Assembly: GCA_030429935.1 (NCBI GenBank)
Contig: JAUIGH010000005.1
Span: 1 to 33,905 of the forward strand
Length of the DNA: 33,905 bases
Direction of reading: 5' to 3'
From: a bacterium
Lineage (GTDB): Bacteria > Patescibacteriota > Saccharimonadia > Saccharimonadales > Saccharimonadaceae
In this document: positions 6,181 to 14,156 of the stretch, piece by piece
Position numbering within the stretch: position 1 is the stretch's first letter
Layout: each line of letters opens with the position of its first letter
Notes under the pieces: model-generated
The model's input: the letters and a program-made list of their open reading frames with translations, nothing else
The model's database searches: none
Told to the model about the DNA's origin: nothing
Made by a program: the position numbers and the translations under genes

Positions 6181-6430
6181 AATAACTCACTTCGCTGATC
6201 GTCGGCAACGGTGTGCCGCGCCAATGGTTTTGCAATTGACCATCGTCGGACAGAGCGATAATCGTCGGGTACTCGACGACGTCGTAGACGCGCGCAAAAT
6301 CAGCGCCTTCGCGGGTATCTGGGTCCATCGTCTCGAGCTGTCGGCCGGTTTGGCGCGCAAAATCGCGCAGATAATCCGAGACTTGCCGGCCATGATCTGA
6401 GGCCTCGCGGTACAATACGACGACTCTCAT
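6173..6430 (-). CDS. Cysteine-free thioredoxin-like protein
   Basis: An 85-residue thioredoxin-fold protein judged from the opening strand MRVVVLYREAS, a following helix, and the EYPTIIAL segment, which has the cis-Pro arrangement of thioredoxins before the last strands. The position of the CxxC active site is occupied by EASDHGR, and there is no cysteine in the whole protein. It cannot act as a thiol oxidoreductase by itself. It overlaps nrdR by 4 bases (ATGA) and VKOR by 8, so it is coupled to both. It may be a binding partner or scaffold for VKOR. The fold call is moderate and the absence of Cys is certain. Confidence 0.65.
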   Translation of the reverse strand: MRVVVLYREASDHGRQVSDYLRDFARQTGRQLETMDPDTREGADFARVYDVVEYPTIIALSDDGQLQNHWRGTPLPTISEVSYYA

Positions 6431-6894
6431 CCGGCGTTCTCCTCGTCTTTTTGCTGACGCTTGGTTTCGAGTATGTTGACGAAATCATCCAACGTCCGAA
6501 AATCGTGAAACACGCTGGCAAATCGGACATAGGCGACTTCGTTGACATCAGCTAATTTATCGAGCACGATCTGACCGATGGCACGCGACGCGACTTCGTT
6601 TTCACCCAGGTCATACACCTGGTCTTCGATGTCGTTGATGATTGACTCGACTTCCATCTCAGATTCAAAAAATTTCCCGACCGAACGGTGTACAGCAGCG
6701 GCGAGTTTGTCGCGGTCGAACAACTCGCGCGTGCCATCGCGTTTGACGACGGCGATATTGCGCCGTTCGATGCGTTCATAGGTGGTAAAACGGTGGCCGT
6801 CTGATGTCTCGCGGCGACGGCGGATCGCCAAACCGTCGGTCGATTCGCGTGATTCCAAGACGCGGCTGTCACCGATCTTGTAGTTATTCGTCAT
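6427..6894 (-). CDS. nrdR: NrdR-like regulator lacking the zinc ribbon cysteines
   Basis: NrdR represses ribonucleotide reductase genes, using an N-terminal zinc ribbon and a nucleotide-binding ATP-cone. This 155-residue protein keeps the hallmark block DSRVLESRESTDGLAIRRRR, then HRFTTYERIE, then an ATP-cone beginning VVKRDGTRELFDRDKL. The four zinc cysteines are absent: the N-terminus is MTNNYKIGDS where CPxC is expected, and ETSDGHRF replaces the CxxC before RFTTYER. An upstream GTG at 6900 lies one base after AGGAGG, so the ATG at 6894, seven bases after it, is chosen. It follows ftsZ by 11 bases, with the ribosome site overlapping the ftsZ stop. The DNA-binding mode must differ from classical NrdR. 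Confidence 0.8.
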   Translation of the reverse strand: MTNNYKIGDSRVLESRESTDGLAIRRRRETSDGHRFTTYERIERRNIAVVKRDGTRELFDRDKLAAAVHRSVGKFFESEMEVESIINDIEDQVYDLGENEVASRAIGQIVLDKLADVNEVAYVRFASVFHDFRTLDDFVNILETKRQQKDEENAG

Positions 6895-6905
6895 CGACAC
6901 GCCTC

Positions 6906-8099
6906 CTAGTCTTCGCTGTCTTGCTTTTTCTTGCGGCGACGCAAAAATGCCGGCGTATCGTCATCGTCGTCGTTGGTGCTGGTGTCCGGTTCGTTCCACA
7001 TCTCGCCTTGCTCATCGGCCGCGAAGTGTTCGGCACTGTCGACTGTCTCGGCGCTGTCACCGTCCTCATCGATCTCAGCGACGGCACGGTCCATGGCTTC
7101 GCTGGTGTCGCCCGAGGCTGACTCGCTGCCGGTTTCGCTAAACGGACTATCAAATCCGGTGGCGATGACGGTGATGACCAGCTCGTCTTCGATTTCTGGT
7201 TTCAAGGTCGCGCCAAAGATGATGTTGGCATCTGGGCTGACGGCACTGGTGATGATTTCAGCGGCTTCTTGGATCTCGGCCATGCTCATATCGTAGCCAC
7301 CGGTGACGTTGAACAGCACGCCTTTGGCGCCGTCGATGCTGACTTCGATGAGTGGTGATTCGATGGCTTGCTGGGCAGCCTGAGCGGCACGTTCGTCGCC
7401 ACTGGCTCGTCCGATACCCATCAGGGCTGATCCGGCGTTACTCATGATGGCTTTGACGTCGGCAAAGTCGAGATTGATCAAACCATGCTCGGTAATCAAT
7501 TCTGAAATACCCTGGACGCCTTGGCGTAGGACATCGTCGGCGATTTTAAAGGTTTCGAGCAGCGGCGTGCGGCGGTCGATGGTCTGCAACAAACGGTCGT
7601 TCGGGATGGTGATCAGCGTATCGACTTGGCGACCCAGGTTGTTGATGGCACCCTCGGCATTGAGGCGGCGCTTTTCGCCTTCAAAACTGAATGGCTTGGT
7701 GGCGACACCGACGGTCAGAATGCCCATGTCGCGGGCGACTTCACCGACGACGTGGCCGGCACCTGAACCAGTACCACCGCCGGCACCGATGGTGACGAAC
7801 ACCATGTCGGCGCCCTCGAGAGCGTCGCGGATTTCGTCGATCGATTCACGAGCGGCTTGCTCACCGACGCCGGGATCAGCGCCAGCACCGAGACCATTGG
7901 TCGTGTTGTGGCCGAGGTGGATTTTGACATCGGCTTTTGAGTTGTGGAGTGCCTGAGCATCAGTATTCATGGCGATGAACTGGACACCGGTCAGACCGGC
8001 ATCTTTCATGCGATTAACTGCACTGCCACCAGCACCGCCGACACCGACGACTTTGATGCTCGCAAATGATTCAATCTCGTTTGGTTTGACTTCAGGCAT
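6906..8099 (-). CDS. ftsZ: Cell division protein FtsZ
   Basis: The tubulin-like GTPase that forms the division ring. The 397-residue length is normal. The N-terminus has KVVGVGGAGGSAVNRM, the GTP signature is GAGGGTGSGAGHVV, and the T7-loop region (NLDFADVKAIMSNAG) with catalytic Asp is present. An acidic, disordered linker follows (about residues 320-380). The tail DTPAFLRRRKKK is the conserved peptide that binds FtsA. The ribosome site is AGGAGGG five bases before ATG. It lies 78 bases after ftsA and is read together with it. No anomaly was noticed. Confidence 0.98.
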   Translation of the reverse strand: MPEVKPNEIESFASIKVVGVGGAGGSAVNRMKDAGLTGVQFIAMNTDAQALHNSKADVKIHLGHNTTNGLGAGADPGVGEQAARESIDEIRDALEGADMVFVTIGAGGGTGSGAGHVVGEVARDMGILTVGVATKPFSFEGEKRRLNAEGAINNLGRQVDTLITIPNDRLLQTIDRRTPLLETFKIADDVLRQGVQGISELITEHGLINLDFADVKAIMSNAGSALMGIGRASGDERAAQAAQQAIESPLIEVSIDGAKGVLFNVTGGYDMSMAEIQEAAEIITSAVSPDANIIFGATLKPEIEDELVITVIATGFDSPFSETGSESASGDTSEAMDRAVAEIDEDGDSAETVDSAEHFAADEQGEMWNEPDTSTNDDDDDTPAFLRRRKKKQDSED

Positions 8100-8177
8100 T
8101 CATTCCCTCCTTATGCTGGATCCCGGCACTACGCATAGCTTTACGACTAGTATACACTACTCGGTCTGAGTGTGAAG

Positions 8178-9434
8178 CTACGACTTGAATTTATTGAACA
8201 AATTTTTTACAGCGGAGCTAGCACCCGAGATGGCTTGCATGCCGGCTGTTTTCGAATTATTGCCAGGTTTTGCCCCGCGGTGTTTTGGCGCCGAGTCGTT
8301 CATGCTATCTGTTAGCATCAATCCGACAGCTGCGGCGTAGGCTGGCGATTCAACTTTGTCGTTGACGCCGCTAAAGCCACGCGGCTGACCGAGGCGCGCT
8401 GATAAGCCGAGCTTGTCTTTAGCGCAGTCGACCATCGATCGTAGCTGAGCAGCTCCACCGGTCAGGACGACCCCGCTCGGCAACTGGCCGGCGCGGCCGG
8501 CTTTTTTCAGTTCTTTTTGGATAGCTTCGAAGATTTCTTCTAGACGGGCGTCGATAATTTCGTCGATTTCCTCGGTCTGCAGGCTGAGGATTTCTTTGTC
8601 GTGCTTGTAGCTGACGCCTTTGTTTTCGCCGCGCACCACAGCCGAACCGTGCTCGAGCTTGATGGCTTCGGCGGTTTCTGGGTCGACTTTGAGGCCGATC
8701 GCCAGGTCATTGGTGACGTTGACGCCGCCCATTGGCACCACGCCCAGGTACTGCAGATCGCCTTCTTCGAATACCGCCACGCTGGTGGTCGCCCCGCCCA
8801 TATCGATGACAGCCACGCCGCTTTCTAACTGGTTTTCGGTCAGTACGGCGCGCGATGCCGCTAGGACCGATGGCACGGTGTCGTGCGGCATGACGGTAGC
8901 CATTTCTGATGCTTTGGTCAGATTGTTAACGTGTGGTGACAGCGCCGAGATGACATTGGCGTTGATCTCGAGACGTGTGCCGGTCATGCCGATCGGGTCT
9001 TTGATGCCGTCTTGGCCATCCAGACGATAACTGTACGGCACGACTTCGATAATTTCGCGATTTTGCGGTACTTTACCGATAGTGGCGACTTCTTCGACAC
9101 GCAGCACATCGGTGTGTTCGACTTGGTGATCGCCCGAAGCGACCGCTACCATGCCGTCAGCTTTGGTGCTGGTGATGTGCGAGCCGTTGATACTCAGCGT
9201 GGCATCGTTGATCTCGTAGCCGCTCATGCGCTCGGCTTCACCGAGCGCGTCGTCGATGGCTTTGGCTGGACCGCCTAGGTTGACGACGACGCCTTTTCGC
9301 ATACCGCTATTTGGTGCCGTGCCGACGCCGACGACTGCTGGCACACCGGTGCTGGCGTCGATATGCCCGACGACACAACGAACCATCGTCGTGCCCACAT
9401 CGATACCGACCGCATAGCGAGAGTTTTCTTGCAT
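8178..9434 (-). CDS. ftsA: Cell division protein FtsA
   Basis: The actin-like membrane anchor for FtsZ. It is 418 residues long. The nucleotide-binding blocks are VGIDVGTTMVRCVVG (phosphate 1), VAVIDMGGATTSVAVF (phosphate 2) and GVVLTGGAAQLRSM (adenosine motif). A Ser/Thr/Lys-rich linker leads to a C-terminal amphipathic helix (SSAVKNLFNKFKS) that should bind the inner membrane. It appears leaderless: an extended -10 (TGATATAAT) ends seven bases before the ATG and no ribosome site fits in between. Confidence 0.97.
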   Translation of the reverse strand: MQENSRYAVGIDVGTTMVRCVVGHIDASTGVPAVVGVGTAPNSGMRKGVVVNLGGPAKAIDDALGEAERMSGYEINDATLSINGSHITSTKADGMVAVASGDHQVEHTDVLRVEEVATIGKVPQNREIIEVVPYSYRLDGQDGIKDPIGMTGTRLEINANVISALSPHVNNLTKASEMATVMPHDTVPSVLAASRAVLTENQLESGVAVIDMGGATTSVAVFEEGDLQYLGVVPMGGVNVTNDLAIGLKVDPETAEAIKLEHGSAVVRGENKGVSYKHDKEILSLQTEEIDEIIDARLEEIFEAIQKELKKAGRAGQLPSGVVLTGGAAQLRSMVDCAKDKLGLSARLGQPRGFSGVNDKVESPAYAAAVGLMLTDSMNDSAPKHRGAKPGNNSKTAGMQAISGASSAVKNLFNKFKS

Positions 9435-9441
9435 AAGCTTG

Positions 9442-9450
9442 ATTATATCA
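9442..9450 (-). promoter_or_regulatory. Extended -10 promoter giving a leaderless ftsA mRNA
   Basis: TGATATAAT on the minus strand, 7 bases before the ftsA ATG. The -35 position is not consensus. Transcription should start at or next to the A of ATG. Confidence 0.6.
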
Positions 9451-9466
9451 TAAGACTTACAGACTA

Positions 9467-10006
9467 CTACGGTGTGGTGTCGGCTGCCTCTTGCATATTA
9501 GCGAGGTCTCTTTTCCGATGACGCACTAAACCAACAGCGATTGAAATAAAGCTCATCAATTCGTTGAGAAAGCCCGCGATCGAACCGACGATTGCATTGT
9601 GCGCCATCCAGAGTATCGGCCCGACGATCAACAACTTGCGTGTTCGCTGCGTATCAATTTGCCAGAGTCCGATTGTCACAAAAATTGTCGACGTTATCGG
9701 TAATAAGCTCACCCAGCTTTGCCACGTCGCAAACCCAGCCCCAACTAGCAGAACAAGCATGAGATACAGCGGCCAGCTAGGGCGATTTTCGCCATCGTCG
9801 TACTTCATAAATAGCAACGCGCGAAAAATCGCCACCGCAAACAACGTTGCCGCGGTATATGCACCAAGCATTGCAAAGTGAATCGCCATAAATATACATG
9901 TGATCACACCGAAGATGAGTAATACCTTTCGATCCTTGAATTGCACCGACAAGATGTTTGTCAGCAAGCCGAGAAAGCCAATACATTGTGCGATGATTTC
10001 GATCAT
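9467..10006 (-). CDS. YgjV-family inner membrane protein
   Basis: A 179-residue multi-helix membrane protein resembling the YgjV family, whose function is not known. It opens with IIAQCIGFLGLLTNILSVQFKDRK, which is typical of the family (a short helix, then a basic turn), and continues with hydrophobic helices around ILVITCIFMAIHF-like and YLMLVLLVGAG segments. The later AHNAIVGSIAGFLNELMSFISI stretch is also typical. The start overlaps the map stop as ATGA, so it is translated with adk and map. Confidence 0.75.
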   Translation of the reverse strand: MIEIIAQCIGFLGLLTNILSVQFKDRKVLLIFGVITCIFMAIHFAMLGAYTAATLFAVAIFRALLFMKYDDGENRPSWPLYLMLVLLVGAGFATWQSWVSLLPITSTIFVTIGLWQIDTQRTRKLLIVGPILWMAHNAIVGSIAGFLNELMSFISIAVGLVRHRKRDLANMQEAADTTP

Positions 10007-10758
10007 AGTTGCGTCAAGATCTCAGCACCACTCTCTGTGATCAAGATGGTGTGCTCAAAGTGCGCAGCCAAGCTACCGTCGCGGGTGCTGATTGTCCAGT
10101 CGTCGTCTTCAGTGCGGATCCGAGCGCCACCCAGCGTGGCCATCGGTTCGATCGCGATCGTGTCGCCGACGTGTAGTTGTACGCCACTGCCAGCGCGTCC
10201 CCAGTTTGGGACTTCGGGCGGCATATGCATCTCCAGCCCCACGCCGTGGCCGACCAGCTCGCGGATAATTCCTAATTTGGCTCGTGATAATACCGATTCG
10301 ACGGCTGCGCCGATATCGCCAGTTGTGCATGGTCCGTCAATCGCCGCGATAGCTTCCATGAGACTGCGTTCGGTATGCGTAAGCAAATGCTTGACCGCAC
10401 CGCGCGGCGCTTCGCCAACCACCATCGTAAACGCTGCATCGGTCTTCATACCCTGATACGTGATCACCAGGTCAAAACTGACCACATCGCCGACGGCCAA
10501 CTCGTAGTCAGTCGGCACTCCGTGGACAATTTGGTCGTTGACGCTGATGCAGATGCTGGCAGGAAAGCCGACTTCCGCCGTGCGATAGGTTGCCTCGGCG
10601 CCGTGCTCTTTTATTTGCTCGGCCACCCAGGCGTCTATCTCCAGCTCGGTCATGCCCGGCTGGACATAGTCGCGCAGTTCAGCAAAAATCTGCGCCAGGC
10701 GCCGCCCGCCCTCGCGCATGGCTTGGATCTGTGCACTAGTTTTCGTCGGTTGGCTCAC
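10003..10758 (-). CDS. map: Type I methionine aminopeptidase
   Basis: Removes the N-terminal Met from new proteins after deformylation. The 251-residue form starts at a GTG (10758) with GGAGG six bases before it. Longer in-frame starts would lie deep inside adk and lack such a site. The five metal ligands and the His residues are in place: HGVP, FDLVITYQGMKTD (two Asp), GHGVGLEMH, IAIEPM and FEHTILIT. It overlaps the end of adk by 23 bases and the start of ygjV by 4. The partner enzymes def and fmt are in this window on the other strand. Confidence 0.95.
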   Translation of the reverse strand: MSQPTKTSAQIQAMREGGRRLAQIFAELRDYVQPGMTELEIDAWVAEQIKEHGAEATYRTAEVGFPASICISVNDQIVHGVPTDYELAVGDVVSFDLVITYQGMKTDAAFTMVVGEAPRGAVKHLLTHTERSLMEAIAAIDGPCTTGDIGAAVESVLSRAKLGIIRELVGHGVGLEMHMPPEVPNWGRAGSGVQLHVGDTIAIEPMATLGGARIRTEDDDWTISTRDGSLAAHFEHTILITESGAEILTQL

Positions 10759-11293
10759 CGACAACCTCCGCGTACAGTCGGTCATGGACTTCGCCAGCCG
10801 TACCCGTACCGTCCAGGTGGACGATCTTGACATCGTCTTCGGCAAAACTGCCCAGCACTGGATACATTTTTTGACGATAGATCGTCATGCGCCTCGCGAT
10901 TGTCTCTGGCGTGTCTTCCATGCGACCACGTTTTTCGAGTCGCTTCATGATTTCGGTTTCAGGGACTTCCAGCACCACGACTTGCTCGATTTCTTCGCCG
11001 GATTTTTCCATGTGATTGGCTAGCCATTCGGCTTGTTCTTTGGTGCGCGGAAAACCGTCGACGATGATTTTTGGAAAGTCGTTGGCTTTGGCGTCTTTGA
11101 CGGCCTCATCGAAAACCCGATAAATTGTCTCGTCATCGATCAGCTCACCGGTTTTGAGAAGTTCATTGAGCTTTTCATCGTTGCTATCGCGCAACATCTG
11201 ACCGGTCGAGAGCCACTTCCAACCCATGCGCACAGCCAGCATCTGGCCTTGCATACTTTTACCTGCACCAGTCGGTCCGAAAAGTAGTATCAT
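10736..11293 (-). CDS. adk: Adenylate kinase (short LID type)
   Basis: Catalyses ATP + AMP = 2 ADP. It is 185 residues long. The P-loop GPTGAGKS is at residues 6-13, followed by LSTGQMLR (AMP-binding Thr/Arg), VDGFPRTKEQAEWL (the DGFPR motif) and RMEDTPETIARRM. The LID is the short version without zinc cysteines. The ribosome site is GGGGGAAAG, directly before the ATG. It lies first in the adk-map-ygjV cluster, an order related to the widespread secY-adk-map arrangement, although secY is not adjacent. Confidence 0.95.
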   Translation of the reverse strand: MILLFGPTGAGKSMQGQMLAVRMGWKWLSTGQMLRDSNDEKLNELLKTGELIDDETIYRVFDEAVKDAKANDFPKIIVDGFPRTKEQAEWLANHMEKSGEEIEQVVVLEVPETEIMKRLEKRGRMEDTPETIARRMTIYRQKMYPVLGSFAEDDVKIVHLDGTGTAGEVHDRLYAEVVGEPTDEN

Positions 11294-11310
11294 CTTTCCC
11301 CCTGTTTGTT

Positions 11311-11766
11311 CTATGAATTCAGTTGTTCTTTGGCGATGCGTGCCACGGTCGCGCCGTCGGCGCTGTTACCGAGCTTGGCTTTGACCGCACCGATGACTTG
11401 CCCCATAGCCTGTGGCCCGTCAGCGCCAGTCTCGGCTATCGCGGCATCGACTGCCGCGCGGATCTCGTCGTCACTGGCTTGTTCGGGCAAGTAGCGCTGC
11501 AGTACCTCGGCTTCTTGTTCTTCGGGCTGCGCCAGTTCTTCGCGGCCGTTGTCGCGGTAAACTTTGGCGGCTTCGGCGCGTTTTTTGACTTCGCGGGCGA
11601 TGACTTTTTCGACTTCTTCGTCCGTCAGTCCCGTGTCACGCTTGTTCTGCGCAACTTCGTCGTTCAGTACGGCGGCTTTCAGCCCACGTAGCACATCCGC
11701 CACAAAACGATCGCCGCTGAGCATAGCGGCTTTGAGATCGTTTTGAATCGTGTCTTTTAGGCTCAT
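11311..11766 (-). CDS. yqeY: YqeY / GatB-tail domain protein
   Basis: A 151-residue YqeY-family protein. The family resembles the tRNA-binding tail domain of GatB/GatE and is often encoded next to rpsU. Visible marks are SLKDTIQNDLKAAMLSGDR at the start, RGLKAAVLNDEVAQ, the helix EVKKRAEAAKVYRDNGREEL, LQRYLPEQASDDEIRAAV, and the terminal PQAMGQVIGAVKAKLG followed by DGATVARIAKEQL. The role is not firmly known; a link to tRNA-dependent amidation is a family-based guess. It starts 3 bases after the rpsU stop codon, so translation is probably coupled. Confidence 0.93.
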   Translation of the reverse strand: MSLKDTIQNDLKAAMLSGDRFVADVLRGLKAAVLNDEVAQNKRDTGLTDEEVEKVIAREVKKRAEAAKVYRDNGREELAQPEEQEAEVLQRYLPEQASDDEIRAAVDAAIAETGADGPQAMGQVIGAVKAKLGNSADGATVARIAKEQLNS

Positions 11767-11769
11767 TGC

Positions 11770-11985
11770 CTAGCGAATACCCAGGCGCATTTTGGCCAGT
11801 TTATCGGCTTTTCGCTCGCGGCGGATGATCGCTTTTTTGCGACGCTCTACCTTAGAGATCGGCTTCGCAAATCGCTGCGAAGACTTTGCTTGCGCGAGGA
11901 CGCCGCTCTGCAGCACCTTGCGGTTAAATCGGCGGATGATGTTCTCATTCGCCTCTCGTTCGTCTTTACGTGTAACTTGTACCAT
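11770..11985 (-). CDS. rpsU: Ribosomal protein bS21
   Basis: A 71-residue small-subunit protein located near the anti-Shine-Dalgarno end of 16S rRNA. It opens with VQVTRKDEREANENIIRRF, then NRKVLQSGVL, and is rich in Arg/Lys at the C-terminus (VERRKKAIIRRERKADKL), as in the family. The ATG at 11985 is chosen over one at 12027 because the family begins there. No clear Shine-Dalgarno precedes it. Its pairing with yqeY is a common arrangement. Confidence 0.95.
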   Translation of the reverse strand: MVQVTRKDEREANENIIRRFNRKVLQSGVLAQAKSSQRFAKPISKVERRKKAIIRRERKADKLAKMRLGIR

Positions 11986-12050
11986 ATCGTTCAGTATTGT
12001 AACAGATGTCAGAATCGTGTGCAACACATCGAGGGTCTAATACGAAATCG

Positions 12051-12093
12051 AGCCCGCCCCCAGAAGGAGCAGGCTCAACTTCGGGGGCGGGCT
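12051..12093. terminator. Strong GC hairpin, terminator-like
   Basis: A perfect 11-bp stem (AGCCCGCCCCC with GGGGGCGGGCT) and a 21-base loop. It sits between the small membrane protein gene and rpsU, both on the minus strand. There is no U-run on either side, so it may act as a U-less terminator or an RNA 3' protector. Confidence 0.55.
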
Positions 12094-12098
12094 GAAGA

Positions 12099-12311
12099 CT
12101 ACTCATGGCTCGAGCTGGACGCTGCACCCATCATGAACAAGATGCCTAGCAGCCAGCCGAACATCACAAGTAGGAAAAAACCCAGCACGAGCAGCGGGTT
12201 CATCCCATCAAGTCCACCCGGGCTACTGATGGCGATTATCAGCAATCCAGTGCCAATCCCCACTCCAACGACGAGATACATATACATACCAGCGACAAGA
12301 ATGTCCGCCAT
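12099..12311 (-). CDS. Small membrane protein with two helices
   Basis: A 70-residue protein that I do not recognise. It has two hydrophobic helices, one around LVVGVGIGTGLLIIAI and one around LLVLGFFLLVMFGWLLGILFM, separated by a short SSPGGLDGMNP turn, and a Ser/His tail. A good AGAGGAG site lies five bases before the ATG. It sits between recJ and rpsU on the same strand, bounded downstream by the GC hairpin. Small two-helix hairpin proteins like this are common in CPR genomes. No function can be given. Confidence 0.7.
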   Translation of the reverse strand: MADILVAGMYMYLVVGVGIGTGLLIIAISSPGGLDGMNPLLVLGFFLLVMFGWLLGILFMMGAASSSSHE

Positions 12312-12411
12312 GTCAACTCCTCTAACTCCGGCTGTTCGGGCGGGGTGCCCGAGCTTCGAGTAGCCGTCGTTCTGAACAATAGTAAACGCTCAATAATTCG
12401 ACTATGCAAGC

Positions 12412-14154
12412 TCAAGCGAGTTCGAGGTGCAGGAGCCGGCCTTCGACTGTGCGACGGCCTTGCCATTCGTTGATGTCGGGGTGATACCAGATCGTCACCG
12501 ATTCGCCTGGCTCAACAAAAAAGTGCTGCGGCGCGTTAAACGCCAGCATCTCGAGGCTACGCAAACCGTCACTCAGCGTCAGTTTGACGTGCTGCTGCTC
12601 GGCGCCCATCAGGCGCAGACGTTGCACGGTGACCTGTTCGGTTTTGATGACCGGCTGCGGATTGCCGTTGCCGTACGGTTCCAGCCGGGCCAGTTCGGCG
12701 ACTAGCGCATCGGTGATCTCATCCAGCCCTGCGCTGGCGTCTTCACGCGGCAATAGTTGCTGTTGCTGTACTGCGAGCGATAATTTCTGGTCACCATAGT
12801 GTTTGTTGACACGTGCGCGAAAATCCGCGATGCGAGCTGTCGGTAATGTCACGCCAGCCGCCAGTTTGTGCCCACCTCCTTTGGTGATAATATCGTCAGC
12901 CGCTCGGATGGCGTCGGCGGCGCTAAAATCACCGTACGAACGCGCGCTGCCTTTTGCTTCTTCGCCCATCTCTTCAAGTACGTAGGTTGGTTTTTGATAG
13001 CGCTCCAGCAATTTTGCAGCCACGATGCCGATGATGCCGTGATTCCAGTCTGGCGCGCTGACGACTAGCGCATTGTCGCCCGAGCGCTGCTCAGCTTCGA
13101 CGATGGCTTGCTTCAATATTTTGTCCTGCTCGGCGCGGCGCTTGGCGTTCATCTCATCCAGTTGATAGGCTTTTTCCAGCGCCGTTTGGCCGGTGGTTGC
13201 GGTCAACATGTCGAGTGCGATCTGAGCTGTTTCTAACCGACCGGCGGCATTCATGCGTGGACCAAGCGCAAAGCCCAGGCTACGCGCGTTGACGGTCTGC
13301 GGTTTGACGCCTGCCACTGCCATGAGGGCTCTTAGGCCCGGCCGCCTCGTCTTTGCTAGCACCTGCAAACCCCAGTAGACATGCAGGCGATTTTCATCAC
13401 GAAGCGTCACGACATCACAGACCGTACCGAGCGCCACCAGATCGAGCAGCCATTTTTCTTGACCTGGCTCCAGACCATCGAGGCGCGTCTGCAGGGCTTG
13501 GACGAGTTTAAACGCCACACCGACGCCCGGCAAATCCAAAAACGGATACAAGTCAGCGGAAGCAGAAGATACCCTGGAGCGATCGGACGAGGTCGCATCT
13601 GAGGTCTTTGCTGACGCATCTTCCTGCAAAATAAACTCCTCGTACCTCTCCGGAAAATCCTGCAGCAACCGCTTGGGATTGATCACCGCTACAGCTGGCG
13701 GCTGCTCCGGCGCGACATTGTGATGATCGGTGACGATGACGTCGACATCCAGCTCCGCTGCGCGGGCGATCTCTGCGTGGCTCAGGCTGCCGCAATCGAC
13801 GGTCAATATCAGATCACAACCAGCTTTGGCAATTTTCTCGACAGCCTCGACCGTCATGCCGTAGCCTTCGACAAACCGATTCGGGATAAACGCCGTGACG
13901 TGCTCAAAGCCAAAGCTCGCCAGCGCATCCAGTAACAGCGTCGTCGCCGTCAGCCCATCGATATCATAATCGCCATAAATTGTGATCCGATCTTGGCGGT
14001 CGCGCGCTGCCACCAGCCGATCGACTGCGGCCTGCATATCCGGCAGCAAAAACGGATCATGCCGCCCCGCCTCGTACGACGGCGTCAAAAAATCCGCCCG
14101 TACCTGAGCATCAGATAGCCCACGGGCGGCGAGTATGCGCTCAAACAGCGTCAT
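12412..14154 (-). CDS. recJ: Single-stranded-DNA exonuclease RecJ
   Basis: A DHH-superfamily 5'-3' exonuclease acting in recombination and repair. It is 580 residues long. Motifs in order are IYGDYDIDGLTAT (I), DLILTVDCGS (II), VIVTDHHNV (DHH), GPRMNAAGR, NHGIIGIVAAKL, and GGGHKLAAG in the DHHA1 domain, then a C-terminal OB-like part with YGNGNPQP. An extra stretch of about 35 mostly Ser/Ala/Asp/Glu residues lies between VINPKR and YPFLDLPGVGVAFKL, where the family has only a short link; it looks like a flexible insertion. The start is an ATG at 14154. The HTH gene upstream ends 3 bases before it, so they are probably cotranscribed. Confidence 0.96.
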   Translation of the reverse strand: MTLFERILAARGLSDAQVRADFLTPSYEAGRHDPFLLPDMQAAVDRLVAARDRQDRITIYGDYDIDGLTATTLLLDALASFGFEHVTAFIPNRFVEGYGMTVEAVEKIAKAGCDLILTVDCGSLSHAEIARAAELDVDVIVTDHHNVAPEQPPAVAVINPKRLLQDFPERYEEFILQEDASAKTSDATSSDRSRVSSASADLYPFLDLPGVGVAFKLVQALQTRLDGLEPGQEKWLLDLVALGTVCDVVTLRDENRLHVYWGLQVLAKTRRPGLRALMAVAGVKPQTVNARSLGFALGPRMNAAGRLETAQIALDMLTATTGQTALEKAYQLDEMNAKRRAEQDKILKQAIVEAEQRSGDNALVVSAPDWNHGIIGIVAAKLLERYQKPTYVLEEMGEEAKGSARSYGDFSAADAIRAADDIITKGGGHKLAAGVTLPTARIADFRARVNKHYGDQKLSLAVQQQQLLPREDASAGLDEITDALVAELARLEPYGNGNPQPVIKTEQVTVQRLRLMGAEQQHVKLTLSDGLRSLEMLAFNAPQHFFVEPGESVTIWYHPDINEWQGRRTVEGRLLHLELA

Positions 14155-14156
14155 GA

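Noticed and set aside
7444-7956. A 170-codon open frame antisense to ftsZ
   Set aside because: The ftsZ frame is certain, and the antisense product has no recognisable features.
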